Shown here: piece after piece, positions 42,886 to 56,800 of the stretch
How the letters are laid out: each line of letters opens with the position of its first letter
Position numbering within the stretch: position 1 is the first letter of the stretch
Assembly: GCA_948146395.1 (NCBI GenBank)
Contig: OX411559.1
Location: 31,030,708-31,094,707 of the forward strand
Direction of reading: 5' to 3'
DNA: 64,000 nucleotides
From: Fragum whitleyi
Taxonomy: Eukaryota > Mollusca > Bivalvia > Cardiida > Cardiidae
Notes under the pieces: model-generated
Database searches by the model: none
Told to the model about the DNA's origin: nothing
Seen by the model: the letters and a program-made list of their open reading frames with translations, nothing else
Made by a program: the position numbers and the translations under genes

Positions 42886-43430
42886 ATTAATCATGGATAA
42901 TACTTTGTGTGCAAGCTAACAAATAATATAGGAACTCTATTTTGATTTTCATTGAGAAAAAAATTCAGCCAATCAGAAATAACGAAATTTGTTAGAATCG
43001 TCTAAGGTTAAACTATTTGTAGATGAAAACAGCGATTTTAGCTTGATCACTTGTGAACTCTTGTCCTGTGTTCAAATTTCCAACATGCTTCGAATGTTTA
43101 TAAATGGTATTTCGCATTGTATTGTGTTTGAGTGAAATGCGGGTTCCATATATAAACGTTTGCTAAGACTTTGTCAACCTGTAAGCAGGCATGGATTTAC
43201 TTAAATATAAATAAACAATTACTAAAACTCGAATGTCAGAACATACTGACTTTGGCGGAAGATTTCTTTATAATTAACTAGAAATACATGAATGAAAAAG
43301 ATCTATGTTTTATCAATAGTAATCATTTTCATGCTGTACACGTCATAATTCCGTTCTGGCAGGCAATATGGACTAAAACCAGCCTACACAGATGTGCAGT
43401 CTGATTTGGGTTTCATTTTCTGTTGTTTAG
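42886..43430. other. No gene recognised
   Basis: AT-rich spacer. Confidence 0.5.
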
Positions 43431-43579
43431 GTAGTGGAGCCGTGATGGTTTCACAAGGTTTCTGAAGTTATGAACTTTAACATTATTAACCGAGGTTACC
43501 TAATGGTTTTCATTAGGAAACCTCGGTCAACATCGTGAAAGTTCATGAGTGCCGAAACGTTGCGGAACTGTCCACTGCC
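43431..43579. mobile_element. Foldback (CCTAATG family), copy 1
   Basis: 149 bp. The ends GTAGTGGAGCCGTG and GGAACTGTCCACTGC are inverted, and the centre ACCGAGGTTACCTAATGG.. folds on TTAGGAAACCTCGGT. A second copy is at 52,451-52,612. Confidence 0.75.
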
Positions 43580-43794
43580 TTCAGTTAATTATTGTCGGAA
43601 AAACTTGGGTCAAGCCGGTTGAGATGCCCTAAAATTGTTTTTTTGTGTAAAGCAAAATGCGAATTCAGCGAGATAAGTATTAACCTTTCTCAAAATTTTC
43701 CAAACGAATTACTCTAAAGATTCAATCTTAACCGTTTCCATGCTGTTCAGGTCATATTGCTTCTACACAAAAGGATATACTATTACAGTAACTA

Positions 43795-44201
43795 CAGCAA
43801 ATTACATTGTGAAATTGACTGTCATTCCGATTAAAACCATTCTAAATTGCTCACTCAACGCTCTATTCATTCATTCCAAACACACACTCAAAACGTTCAA
43901 AAACGTTCCAAAAATCACTTAAAATACTAGATCAACAACTAAATTCAAAATAGAAATTGCTCGAAAAAAATCCATGGTTTTATTGACTGTATTGATTTTG
44001 AAAGCGCCTGAATGGTTCGGAAAGACGTTAAAAGCTCTTTGTAGAACTTGTTTGCATATTTAATTAATCTTGAACAAAATTAGCGATATTGGATTACCTC
44101 CCTTTAATTGCATTCAAAACTCACTCCTCTCGCTCATTCAATTCCATTCTAAAGCCATTCAAATATAATTCATGTTGTCAATTTCACGATGTACCTAACA
44201 G
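43795..44201 (+). mobile_element. CAGT-TIR MITE, copy G
   Basis: Left end TA|CAGCAAATTACATTGTGAAA, interior ATTCATTCATTCC and AACAAAATTAGCGATAT, right end TTTCACGATGTACCTAACAG|TA. Confidence 0.78.
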
Positions 44202-44560
44202 TAATAACAGTCTTCACAAATGTGAAGCTTGATTTTGGTCTATAATGTATTTCTTCTTTTTAATCATTCAAGGAAAACTTCAGCCACACTGATTCAGACA
44301 TCCCGAAAATTGATAATTTATTTGAAACATAAATTCAATTCCACCCGATAAGGGTGAACTATTCACAGTAATTGCAAACATGTATCAATGGCAAAAATTA
44401 GTCAAAAACTATTTTTAGACTGATCTTTTTCCACGGTGCCTGTTAATGCAGAAAATCCGAAGCTCATGGGGTTTTCTCTCATTAAATTTCTACTAATCAA
44501 TGTCGCATCAACGTTAATACTTCCCTACATGAGTTGAATTGCAAATATGCACCATAAGTA
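44202..44560. other. Spacer downstream of the receptor gene
   Basis: No feature recognised. Confidence 0.5.
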
Positions 44561-44574
44561 CAGATTTAACAATA

Positions 44575-44580
44575 TTTATT
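44575..44580 (-). terminator. Candidate poly-adenylation signal AATAAA of the receptor gene
   Basis: AATAAA on the minus strand 91 bases after the receptor stop codon. Confidence 0.5.
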
Positions 44581-44670
44581 TGCAAACCAATCTATGCCCA
44601 AGCTGCCTGCTTGCGCAGGAAAACCCGAACTTCATCACGTGCTAAGGGCTGTTCACTCATTAAAATCATA

Positions 44671-44855
44671 CTAATCGTATGTCGTATCAACGTGAATAAC
44701 GTTCGTATTTTTTGGCCTTGACATAAGAATATTGTCACTATGTGAGTGCGAAGAATGACTGGACGAATAGGATTTGTCGTTATAGCTGCGCATGCGCATC
44801 AGTTCAAGTTGACGGTATATTGGTTTCCGGTCCCAAGCATGAGATGATCTATCAT
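44671..44855 (-). CDS. Receptor exon: cytoplasmic C-terminus
   Basis: Acceptor T-run plus ACATTTCAG. It codes DDRSSHAWDRKPIYRQLELM, then a His/Ser-rich stretch (SSSHSSHSHSD), and ends HVDTTYD-stop. Phase 1 fits the previous exon's donor. Many Ser/Thr residues could be phosphorylated in desensitisation. If the previous donor were skipped, a shorter tail ending NFYQATKVD (stop at 45,371) would result. Confidence 0.8.
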
Positions 44856-47800
44856 CTGAAATGTAAAAAAAAAATAATAAAAATAAATAAGATAAAGTAT
44901 GTACGAAAATACCCAGAAAGAGTCGCAAAAATTGTGACCTTCCTTTACACGTACCGTGATCAGAATGAGCATTCAGAATGTAACTGTAGCTTGCAGCGAT
45001 TTTTATCAAATAGGCTTCGTTTCTCTTGAAAATCTTTTGAGGGTAAATTGTATTCAAGATTTAACTTTTCATAATAACAAAGTTAAAGGTAATATAACAT
45101 GTTTGTGACTTAAAATATTTATATTATCTTGGCGAGGTTGGGAGGATGAATCATGACAAGGCTTTACAGAGTCGTAATAATTTCTCGCAGCCGCGACTAG
45201 ATAACATTTAAGACACTTTCATGTTATTCTATTTATCATACAATCATTTTCAGCGCTTAGTTAAAATACATTATTAAAAATCAAAGACATCCAGATGAAA
45301 GGGTATGCAAATCGTTTCTAAAATTTGTCTGCCTGATATCATAATATGTTAGCAGACAGGTAATATCAGGTCAATCCACTTTCGTTGCTTGATAAAAATT
45401 GTGTTTTCTTAAAGCAAAAGGCTTACCTAGAAAACTATGCTTCGTGTCAGTTTTGGACGCAGAGAAGGATTTTCTGAACGTAAACACACGTTTACGTATG
45501 TTACGTATAAACGGCGCCGTTGATAACGTATAGATGACGGGATTGATGGCTGAATTCAGTGGAAGGACAAATACTGCAACCCAGGCGTACACCTGAAACA
45601 GAATTATAATGATTTAAAGTAAGCGATCAATTAAGATTTGAAGAAAGTATATGTCGATTTCTTTTAGGTATGAAACTACAAATCTCATCACACTGTTTGA
45701 ATACGCGAAACGGATTTATACATGAGTGAAATTAGGCTTTAGGTTTCATACCTCTATCGTATCTTTTGATTTAATACCATTTAGAAAAATGATAAGGATG
45801 TATCCACGATAGAACATATTTCTTACTGGACTATGTTTTGTGGAAGCTTACAAAATAAGTGCGTACTCAAAATCGTTTTCATTTGGGAATAAAACCATTT
45901 CCTTCAGACAATCAGAGTTCATGGATCTTGAATGACACGGCTAGAATTAAATTAGTTTTCGTTATAAGTCCTTGCAAATCTCATCTTATAGTACTTATGT
46001 CGTAATCGGATTGCTATAGTTCCCAAAATCGAAGACAACGTCGGCTTTAATAGTAGTGGTGATTGCTTTTCCCTTTTATTTCTAACATCGTTTTTTAAGT
46101 CCTGATCATCGATTTAAAGAGTAAACCATTACAAATTATTGAAACAACCATTAAAGACCTGTTTTGAAAACACATGCAACAATTTGAGTTACCTAATTGA
46201 ATTCATAGGTTAAACCCATAGAAACAATGCTCGTATAAGTAACGGTTAATAAAAAAATCCGATCAGCCTTGATAACTGCATTGTGTTCGCTTGTTGGTAC
46301 ATATGATACTTTTCATGTTTATGTAAGAATTTGAAAATGAATGGTTTGAAACTAGAAGAATTTCAAATCACAAGCTGGAATAATGGTCAAAAAATATGCA
46401 TGAGTTCTTTCATAATCATCTAAGTTTTGAGTTCAAGATGTAAGAAAATGTTTTATTACCTCTGTTGGAACTTCAGCTCCCCCAAGCGAGGCAAACCCGA
46501 GTAATATAATTGGAACCCAACAGAAAAAGTCCGTCATCACAATTAAAGTCATTCTTTTGGCCATGGCAATGTCATTCTTATCCTGGGACTTTCGAACGGC
46601 AGAACGTGTTTGCTTGGCAACGAAAAACATCCTTAGATACGAGAAGAAAATCACCAAAAAGGACAAGAAATTAAGCACAAGGAAAACTCCAACGGAATAC
46701 TCCCATCCTTTTGGTTTATAGTTTGTTATATGGAATGCTAAACACACCCCTGATCTTCCGTAAAAATTCTCAAAATAGTCTAAACCTAACAATGGAAAAG
46801 TCGCTATGACAAACACAATGAACCAAATAAATAACATAACATAAAACGCGTCTTTCAGCTTAAGTCTTCTAAGGTGTAGAGGAAATATGATACAAATAAG
46901 TCTATCAATAGTTATGATAGTTAAAGTCAACACGGATAACTCTGATGAGAATGTTGATATAAATCCAGCAAATTTACACAAATCACTTTGTCTCCAGAAG
47001 ATATCATAGAGGATGTAACTGCCGCGATAATAGGAGTCCACGACGGCGATGATTAGTAAGTAGATGCCCATGAAGAAATCGCCGATAGCGAGGTTGGTGA
47101 TCAGAAACGAATGGACCTGAAAAGGTATGAAAATAGAAAAAGTTGATGATTTCAATAGAATGGCAAGTAATTGAAACATTAAAAAGCGATTTAAAGGTAG
47201 TTAATCGTTTATTATAATTTTACAAGACAACCGCTTTTGGGGCGGAAATATTTAATTTGCAATGGTTGCTTTGGTGGAGCAATTACATGTTTATCGAACA
47301 TTCAAGGTGGAAAGAATTTGTACTCAACGTAATGTCATTTCCTTCTTGTAGAAATGTTTACACGTGTTGAAGAAACTCACAATTACATGGCAATTATCAT
47401 TAACAATTTTAATGAGAGATTTCTTCCAAATAATGAACAGGCTGTAAAAATCCCACCCAGAATTTGGAAGAGATAGAATCGACATACTTTCCCTTTCCGA
47501 AGATCACGACTTCTCCAAATCACAACCAGTAAGTTACCAAAGAACGCCACAAGACCAAGTATCCATATACTGACACGTAACACGTAGTTTGACATGAGAT
47601 CTGTGCACGAGGAGAACTCATCCGGTTCCGGTAAACATACACCGGATATCCGGGCTGCGCAACAAAACCGGAACTCGTCAGTTAACCTGCAAGTAGTTGG
47701 AAGGTAGTTTTTACTGGTCATCCTTTGAAATATTTTTTATTTCCTTTATGCCTTTGTAGTCATATATAATCAACGGTTTATGACAGTACAGTGTGGAATC

Positions 47801-50800
47801 TAAGTAACTGATCGTTGGATTTACATTTAAGGTAAATTAGCCTTATTTTAGATGAATAGACGACAATGTTAACTTTAAACCTTAAATCGTCGATGGGCAG
47901 CCAGTCAGTAACGTCCGATTGTACAAGCTTAAGTTCCAGGGTTTGGTAACCCAATGTTGAAATGTGTTCACTAGTGCTATGCACGTAAATTCTTTTGGTT
48001 TAAGGGTACGGCTATTTGTACGCGTTAACTATTACAGTTGTCTGCTAACTTTTTCGATAGTAAAAAGTTAACTCTCCAAATTACGTCACCGCTAAGCCAC
48101 ACCCTGATATGCGAATAAAAACGCATAACGGCGAAAATTTATTTCTTTTCGTAGATTTTGGCTATTGCAAAAGTTATTTTACAGTGCAAGTTTGTTCAAT
48201 CGATGTTTTTATCAGCCGCACAACTGCATGACAAGATAAATTTGAAAAGATATTGGAAATGTTTTTAAAATCGACAAAGTAAGCATATTTCAACAACATA
48301 TTTTCTAAATGAGAAAACGGAACCTTTTTCTCTTCTCATTGTTTATGTCCATTTTACTTCAAATGATTCACCTGTACATGTATTTGTACGTCGATAATTA
48401 AATCTTAGTTGTGTCCATCAAGATTTCCGCATTCTGATTGCTGAAGAATTAGTTCCTTCCCTAATGAAAAAAATCTTGAGCGGGGTTTGTTCTGGCTTCT
48501 CATATTCAGGAGTCACTGACCCATTCACTGTGAATTTCTAGGGGTCAAAACTGCGTTTGAAGAGGGGGGGGTCAAAATGATAATTTGAGGGGGCAATGTG
48601 TGGATTTTTTGTGTGAAGCTGATTGACTTTTTTATCGTCTCCTTCATGTCTTTTTGGAGATTCATATTTCATATGAATCACTTAGAAGACATGAAGGAGA
48701 TAATTCATTATAATTAATCAATAGTTTACAGCAGTATCTAGATGCACCATATGAACATTGTAAGGGTCAAAATGAGCCCAAAGACGTCAAATTTTAGGGG
48801 TCAAAATATGGTAATTTCAGAATATTTAGGGGTCAGACACGGGTCCTGCTTCAGCACGCAGATAGTTTGAAAGCTTTCGCACAAAGTGGTCTCATATAGA
48901 ATATATCTCAATGGAGAAATCTTTATAAATTTTGGCTGCTTTGGTATTAAGCTAAAAGCTATGGGCAGCACCTGTTTTAAATTCATGGAGGTATGAAACT
49001 TAAGACCCCTTTTTACATTCCATACCCCCATCTCTTATAAAAACATTTTGTGATCTGGTTGAAATACAGATGTATAGTACTCACAAATGATCTAAATTCT
49101 CCAGACTATCAAAAGCACTTTCCTCCAGAATTGCGATTGCGTTGTTTGAAATATCTCTGTAAAATAGACAAGAGATCTACGGATAACAAAAGACTAATAT
49201 TGAATTAATCAATAAACAGAGACGTTCAAAGGGTGGTTCAAATTCGAAAGTATTGAAAACAGCGAATTAAACTTGTTGATATTCTAGATAAAATTGAAAT
49301 AATTGATCTAATTTCAGGGATTTTTTTCAAGAAATTTTGTAGAACGTTGTGTTAGAATGAGCTAAATAAGACTTTTATTTTTGGCTTCAAAGAGTATCAA
49401 ACAAAACGCCATCTGAATGACAAATACCATTGTCTAGGGTACAATCGCGCGAGATCTGTCCTGCGTTCAGAATCACAAAACGGTGCAAATAAGTTCCTAA
49501 TTTGTCCCGCTTTGCACATGCACTTGCGTGCAAAGCGGGGAATAATAGGCCAGATGTTCAGACCGTTTTGTCATCCTGAACGCAAGGCTGCTGTCTTGGC
49601 AAATATTTCAGTGTAAGAATACTGTTTTACCTTCATTTAGTTTGAATTCTGAGACAAAATAATTGTTTTAATATGATTTTTGAATAATTATTTATATCTA
49701 GACACGAGTTCAAACTTTTTGTGTAAACTTTAAACAGAAACATGCAAATACAGAAAACAACTGATATTGAGATTCCATATAGATCAAAGAAAGTTCAAAG
49801 TTATATCTCAAAATATATCATAAAAATATTCTGCTGGGACAATAAAATCATTTTCGATATAACCCATGTCGTATTAACCACTTTATAAGAAGTAGAGTTT
49901 TTTACGATACATTGGCAAGTTGCAGTGGTTACATGCCAAACATGTTGTGCTAGCACTGTTAAATAAAGATATCTTAGAATTTTAATAATATGCTTAATAA
50001 GAAAGAAATCTATTGATATCAAACACAGACAATTGTTTTATAATCAAAGGTTTGTCACATTGGTTGGACATAACCTATAGGACACAATTTCTATTTTGAA
50101 ACAATTGCATGTGATATCAAAGTACTTACAAAAACCGTAGCTTTTTCAATCCATGGAAAATATTTTCTGTTATCTTAAACACTCTGTTATGGGAGATATC
50201 CCTGTAACAAACACACGAAAGTATAGCCTTGATCACTCCTTTACCCTTTCTCGTGAAATATTCCCGGAGTTTAGAATGTAGTTATAAGCTTAATTCTAAG
50301 CAAATGCTTTAAATGATACCCCGATTTACACGTTAGTCAACATGCAAGACGGGGAGCCATTCCTTCAACGTTCTTCGATTTTTTTTTTATTTGAACCCAG
50401 GGATGTTCTAAACCTGGATTAGATAACCAATCAGAATATCAGTTGAAACTTCGTTAGTATAGATGTTCATATGGGAGAGGACAAAAGCGTATTTTGAGAT
50501 TACTTGATAAGTATTATTCTTCTTATTTATTAAAACCTTGTATTAAAGTTACATGAACTAAGATATTTAATCTCATGCTAAAAAAATCAATCTCTCGCGT
50601 ATAAGGTAGTCTATTTGGGATGATCGTAAGTACATGTTCATTTGCTTGTATGGTATTAAACGCAGGAGAAAGTTGAATTGCGCCGTTAGGATCGAACCCG
50701 TGTCCTTTTGAATGATAGTCCGGGACGCTAGATCGTAATGAAGAAGAATGGAATACTTACAAAGATAACAACTCGAAAAGACCATTAAAAGCGCCCTCTG

Positions 50801-53800
50801 CAATGGTTGTGATATGGTTATGCGACAAATTTCTGAAATAAAACAAACGTACAGTCAAGAACATCGTAAAATTGACGAGATGAATGATTTTGGAATGTTT
50901 ATGGAATAAAATTGAATGAGTTTGTGGAGCGAGTTTTGAGTGAATTTAATAAAAGGCAATCCAATATCTCCAAAATTTTCTTTGGGATGAACAAAATCAG
51001 CGATATTAATTACCTCCTTTTAAAAAATTGCATGTATGTTCTATTAATAGCTTGCTTTTTCTTCAAGATTCAGTGAAATCCCGATTTTTCCCCAGCTATT
51101 TTCGTTTTGAACGAAGTTGTTGTTATTTGTTTTTCAGTGAGTTTGGAGCGTTTATGAATGGCTGAGTGAGTGTTTGGAATGGAAAATGGAGCGCTAAATG
51201 AGCGAATGATAATGTTTTTGATTGAGATGAATGTAAATTTCACGATGTAACCAACTGTATAAGCCCCTTACGTCTTGGCCTGAAAATAAACAATGTTTGT
51301 TTCAACTAGAAAAAGAAATGTAGGAAGCGAATTACTCGACAAGATGACTTGTAACGCCATATTGTATTATATTTCTATTTATTCTAATTCGCAAAAATGC
51401 ATATTGGAATTTAAGTCTACATCGATTTCGAAAAGCATAAGATAAGATACTTCGTGAAAGCTATCTGTAAAACTAAAGTCAAATGGTATTGAAAGATAGA
51501 TAGATGTTTCAGCGCATGATAGATTTTTTTCGTTCACTTAAATATTTTGTTCACAAACTTCCACATCCTCCCCGCGCAGATATCTTGAAATATATTTAAC
51601 TTGTCTTTTCGCCCCTGATACTTTTCAAAAGTTGGTCATTGGAATAAGTTTTAACTCTTGATTACCTAAGTTAATAAGTTAAGTGCAGTATAACCTGAGT
51701 TTGCTTTCGTGAGCAGTTATTACAGTATATTTGTATACAGGTCACTGGTCAAATAAGCAAACTAGACTTGTATTATCCACGATTTTCCCCCTGGCAGGGC
51801 GGAGCTTTAACAACGGTTCGATGCACTTAAGGTTAGGGCAAAACAGCCTTTATTCATTGTTTTTACTTCTAAAGATAGTCGACATAATTCACTTGAGACC
51901 GTAAAGCGTAGGTTGGTAACCAAACCCTCGTAGCTTCAGCTTGTCCAAGCTGAAGTTACGAGGCTTTGGTAACCCAACGATGAAATGTGTTCACTTTCTC
52001 TAAGCACGTAAATCCTTTTGGTTTTAGGATACAGTTATTTGCACGCGTCCATGACTATTGCAGACTAACTTTTCATTGAACCTAAATATTTAGAAGTAAA
52101 CTCGCCAAATTACGTCATGGCTTAGCCCCGCCCTGCCAGTTCAGTAATAACGCAGAATATATGACTTGAAACATTGTTCTTCTACCGTTATGGCGAGCTC
52201 GATTACGAAAAAATGTCTACATTTTTTACTATTTTCCCAAAAAGTGTTAATTGTGTACGTCTGATAGAAATTGTAACTTACAGGTTTCTTATATTGTGAA
52301 GACCTTTAAATGTATTGGATTCCAGTCTTCGTAGATCTTGATAGCTCAGATTCCTGTCAATAGAAATTAGATAGTATATGAAACAACGGTTTTGTAACTA
52401 CAGCCCGCCCACGTTGCCTTGAAATAAAGATTGACGAATACCTTATATTTAAGGTAGATGACCCGTAGTAGTTGCACAACATTTTGGACCATATATTCTT
52501 TCACAATGTTAACCAAGGTTTCCTAATGAAAATCATTAGGAAACCTCGGTTATCATCGTTTAAGTTTATTACCTCTGAGACATTGCAAAACTATTACGGT
52601 TCCACTACCTTAAGCTACGCCAATTACATTTGTATCACATAAGAAAAAATATGCAAAGTTCATCTATTTGATTTAAATATCATTATTTCAGTTGTATTTA
52701 AGAGGCAAGTACGTCATAATAAGGTTGAAAATGACTTAAAAAAGTCGTCAAACCCCACTTACATGTATTTATAGTCGGTTATGAGACAACATATTAACAA
52801 TTGCAATACATCGCAATTTTTCCGACATACATAGGTAGACAGCTAGAGGTATTAAAATACATGTATTGAATTAGTATCTGAGAAACATCTTCAATCGTAC
52901 CACAATGTTCTTATTTATTCTGGGTACGTTTAATTGTTATCTCTAAAATTGAATGCGACTTTATGTACCACATCAGTCTATTCCCAATACAAATATTTTT
53001 ATTCCTAGTATATCTATTAAACATTTTCTGAAATCGAACATTGTTACCATTCATTTAAATGGTATTAAGTCAAAATTCAATACGAAAACAACCGATATTA
53101 CTTACAGAGCGTGTAAATGAGACAGCCCAAGAAACCCTTGAGGAGCTATTGAATGGATCTTGTTTCCATGAAGTACACTGAAATCAGATAGATAGTGTTT
53201 CTAAATTAAATCGTGAATGCGGAAATGTCGGCTTCTAAACCCCTTTAAATACAATGTAGTCCAAAAGCTTAATAATCTTACCAAGCCAAGAGCAATACAG
53301 ATTGAAACATTTTAAAAACAGGTTTTCAATTTTCAGCCTTTCCTATTATAGTCCTATAGTCCATTTATTTCTATCAATGGAAACTAGGTAACATAAAAAA
53401 AATCACTTAAATGACCTTGCAAAAATGATTTTTTTGGTGAACGAAATTTTCGTTCACCAGTGTTATATACTGTGTATGGATTTTTTTTTTTTGAAAAGTC
53501 GCGGTTTTGCAATTACATTGAAAGGAAGATGGCGATTGTCTTTTGCCGAATTATCTGCATCAAATCGTCGATGATGCGGCAAATTATAGAAAGGCGCAAA
53601 AGAGCAACGGATGTGATTGCGTGTGCTGTGTGCTGTTAAATGCGGGGTACTGCCCTGTGTTCAGGAAGTGAAAACTTTTCGCGAGCGCTTTGGGATGATA
53701 CCCCGCTTTGCACGCGCACATACGTGCAAAGCGAGGTATCATTTCGAAAGCGCTTCGCTAACGTTTTCATCCTGAACGCAGGGCAGGATAAACTTTACAA

Positions 53801-56800
53801 CTCGTATATGGGTACAATGTATTATTCATACAAGTATGCATTTACAGTTTATCAAATCAGGTTACACTTTTTGATAGTGAGCAAATATTTCAAATTCGTC
53901 TTAGGTAATACATAATTTCATTATACATAATTTCGAAGTTTTCGCACACCGAAGTCGGTTACACCAAGGCTTAAAAGCAAACAAATTTTAAATGAAATAC
54001 ATTCAAATAATTTATACTTACAGTGTTCTTAAATCTGTAAGTCCCTGGAAAGTCCCATTTCCTATTTCCGTAATCTCGTTGTTTTCCAAATTTCTGAAGA
54101 AAAAAAATGGTTCACAAGCTACACTTATAAACATCGAAAATTTGACTCTCACTGCGATCAAAATCATCCAATATCACTCACTAGGTGCCTAATTTATTCA
54201 TTCATTCCAAACGCTCATTCAAATCGATCGAAAACGCCCCGAAATCACAAGAAAATATTTCAAATCGTTCAAATTATTCTACGATTTTATTTGCTGATGT
54301 GGATTTTAAAGTGTCTGGTTGGTCCACGAAGACACAAAAAACAGAAAAGTACGTATATTTTATTAAAGGGCGATGATAAATAACATTAATTTTTTTCACC
54401 TTAAATTTTTTAGTGATATTGGATTGCCCCCCTTTAATATCACCAAAAACCCGCTCCACACACTCATTCACTTTTTTTAAAAAATCATTCCAAAATCAAT
54501 CATCTTGTCCATTTCACGATGTTGTTAACTGTACCATTAAATGTTTCTACATTAAATCAAATATGGTTTGTTTATATGAAATGTATTTCAAGAAAAATAA
54601 ATAAAATTAAATATTTTTAAATCAAAATGGAAAATTTGAGGTACTAAATACATCGAATAATACTTAATAAAATCATAGTGTACACAATTTCAATTGTTCG
54701 AAAAATACATTAAGGAAAAAAATGTACCCTTGTCACTGATGCAAACAGGTATACTTACAAAGACTGCAGTCTAAATAAAGATCTAAAGGCCCCTTCAGGA
54801 ATGTACCGTATTCGATTGTTGTTGAGATCCCTGTTGTTATATTGAAAGATATATATATATATATATATATAATACGTACTTAGTGTTTTGTATGAGAAAA
54901 AATATCTAACGAGGTTGGGAGAATTGATCATTGTCGAGGCTCTGCCGAGACAATTATCAATTCTTACAACCGAGTTGGATATTTTTTCATACAATACACT
55001 TAGTATGTATTATATTTATCTTATAATCTCTATTTGTCTCGTTTTCGTAGAAAATTTTAACTGAAATGCAAGTTTCTAAAAATAAGTGTATGATATAATT
55101 GTTCTATAAATAACTATGTGATATCATAAAAAATATCATACGGGATGTTATCATACGGATATTTGTATTGGTATAAGATAAATGTAGATGTATAGTATCA
55201 CAAAAAAAAATTGTATGAATCCGCTTTTCTTAAGTTTTAAACCACAATGGTAAGAAATCGAAAATTATCAGTTTAACTAGGGATCTCAATGAAAACGTTA
55301 GAAGTAAAAAACTTCCTCACAATCAGAAAAGTTTTAATTAACATGAATTTGAAATTCTACAAGGCGAAATTAAAAAATGTAAGAAAATTCGTAGTTCTAT
55401 TTTGATAAAATTCACAAATGTCGCATAAATTATCATGTTAGAATATCAATGAATTAATGATTCCTTCGAAATAACCATCGGAATTACGAGGTTTTTGTCT
55501 TTCATTGACCATGTTTCTTTTTTGAAACATTACTCCTATGTCTTTCTTGATTATTTAAATAAAATATTTCTTTGCAGTATCAATTGATATACAGTCAACT
55601 TTGCTCAAGCGAACACGTCTATAAAGCGATCATTTTTATAATGCGACCATTTTCAGATTCCCCGATTTTAATTAAAGTATTTTCAAAAGTAGATATTATT
55701 GGCCTAAAAATAAATGTAAATGTATCCTATTTTGTTAAAGCTAATTAGGATCGACTCAATCGTCTCACATTTTACTGTACCGTCGTTTAACCCTTTCCTG
55801 TTTTACAAAATTTTGGACCTGTCCAAATTCAAAGGTTTTGCAGACGAAAATTTAAAGTGGATTTAATTTGAAAAATAACCATTCTGTAGGGTAGAATATA
55901 GTGTGGAAAAAGAAGAAATTGCTTGTCAGAAGCAATTTCTTCTTTTTTCACTATGTTTTCTCAATCATATTATCACAGGCACGTAAAAATCTGGGATTAA
56001 ACAGCAAAGGGTTAATAAATAGTGTGATATCGAATTGAGTGACAATAGCCTATATAACTTACAAATATACAAGTTGGCTCATCCACTCGAAAGTTTTGTC
56101 CGTTATGTTGATAAAATTTCCACCCAACTTACTGAAATATAGAACAAACAGTATTATACTATACACATGTAATTAATGCTTCTTAGACTATGCCTTTAAT
56201 TCTTTGTTCTAACCGAACATTTTCGTTGAGGGATATAATGTGAAACATCAAACAAGCAAGTACATTTGTAAAAGCACAAATTTAAGACTTGGCGAATGAC
56301 ACCACAAGCGATTTTGATAAGTATTTCGATGTGATTTGAACAATTTTGACGAATGGCCATGACGTATCATAACTCAAAAGCTGTGGGAATCAAGAGTAAT
56401 GAATAAATCGGCAGAAAAGGGTTTCAACCATCACAAAGAAAAAATTAAATATGAAATTGGTCTATTCAATTTAGGTGACATCAGTTTTATATTTTATAAC
56501 ACATTCCATGGTATTGCATTATAATTACAACCCAAATACTTATAAACTTAAAATACACCGTCGAAACAAATTGTAATTTTTTATCTGACATTTCAACTAG
56601 TTTGGTATAAGATTGTCCAACAGTATTTTTTGTGTAGAAAGCGGAATATGTAGGCTACAGTTAATAACGTCGTGAAATTGACAAGATGAGTGAGTTTCGG
56701 AATGATTTAGGAATGACATTGAAAGACCGTATGGAGTGAGTTTGGAGTGAAATTAAAGGGAAGTAAGCTTATATCGCTAATTTAGTTCAAGATGGACAAA

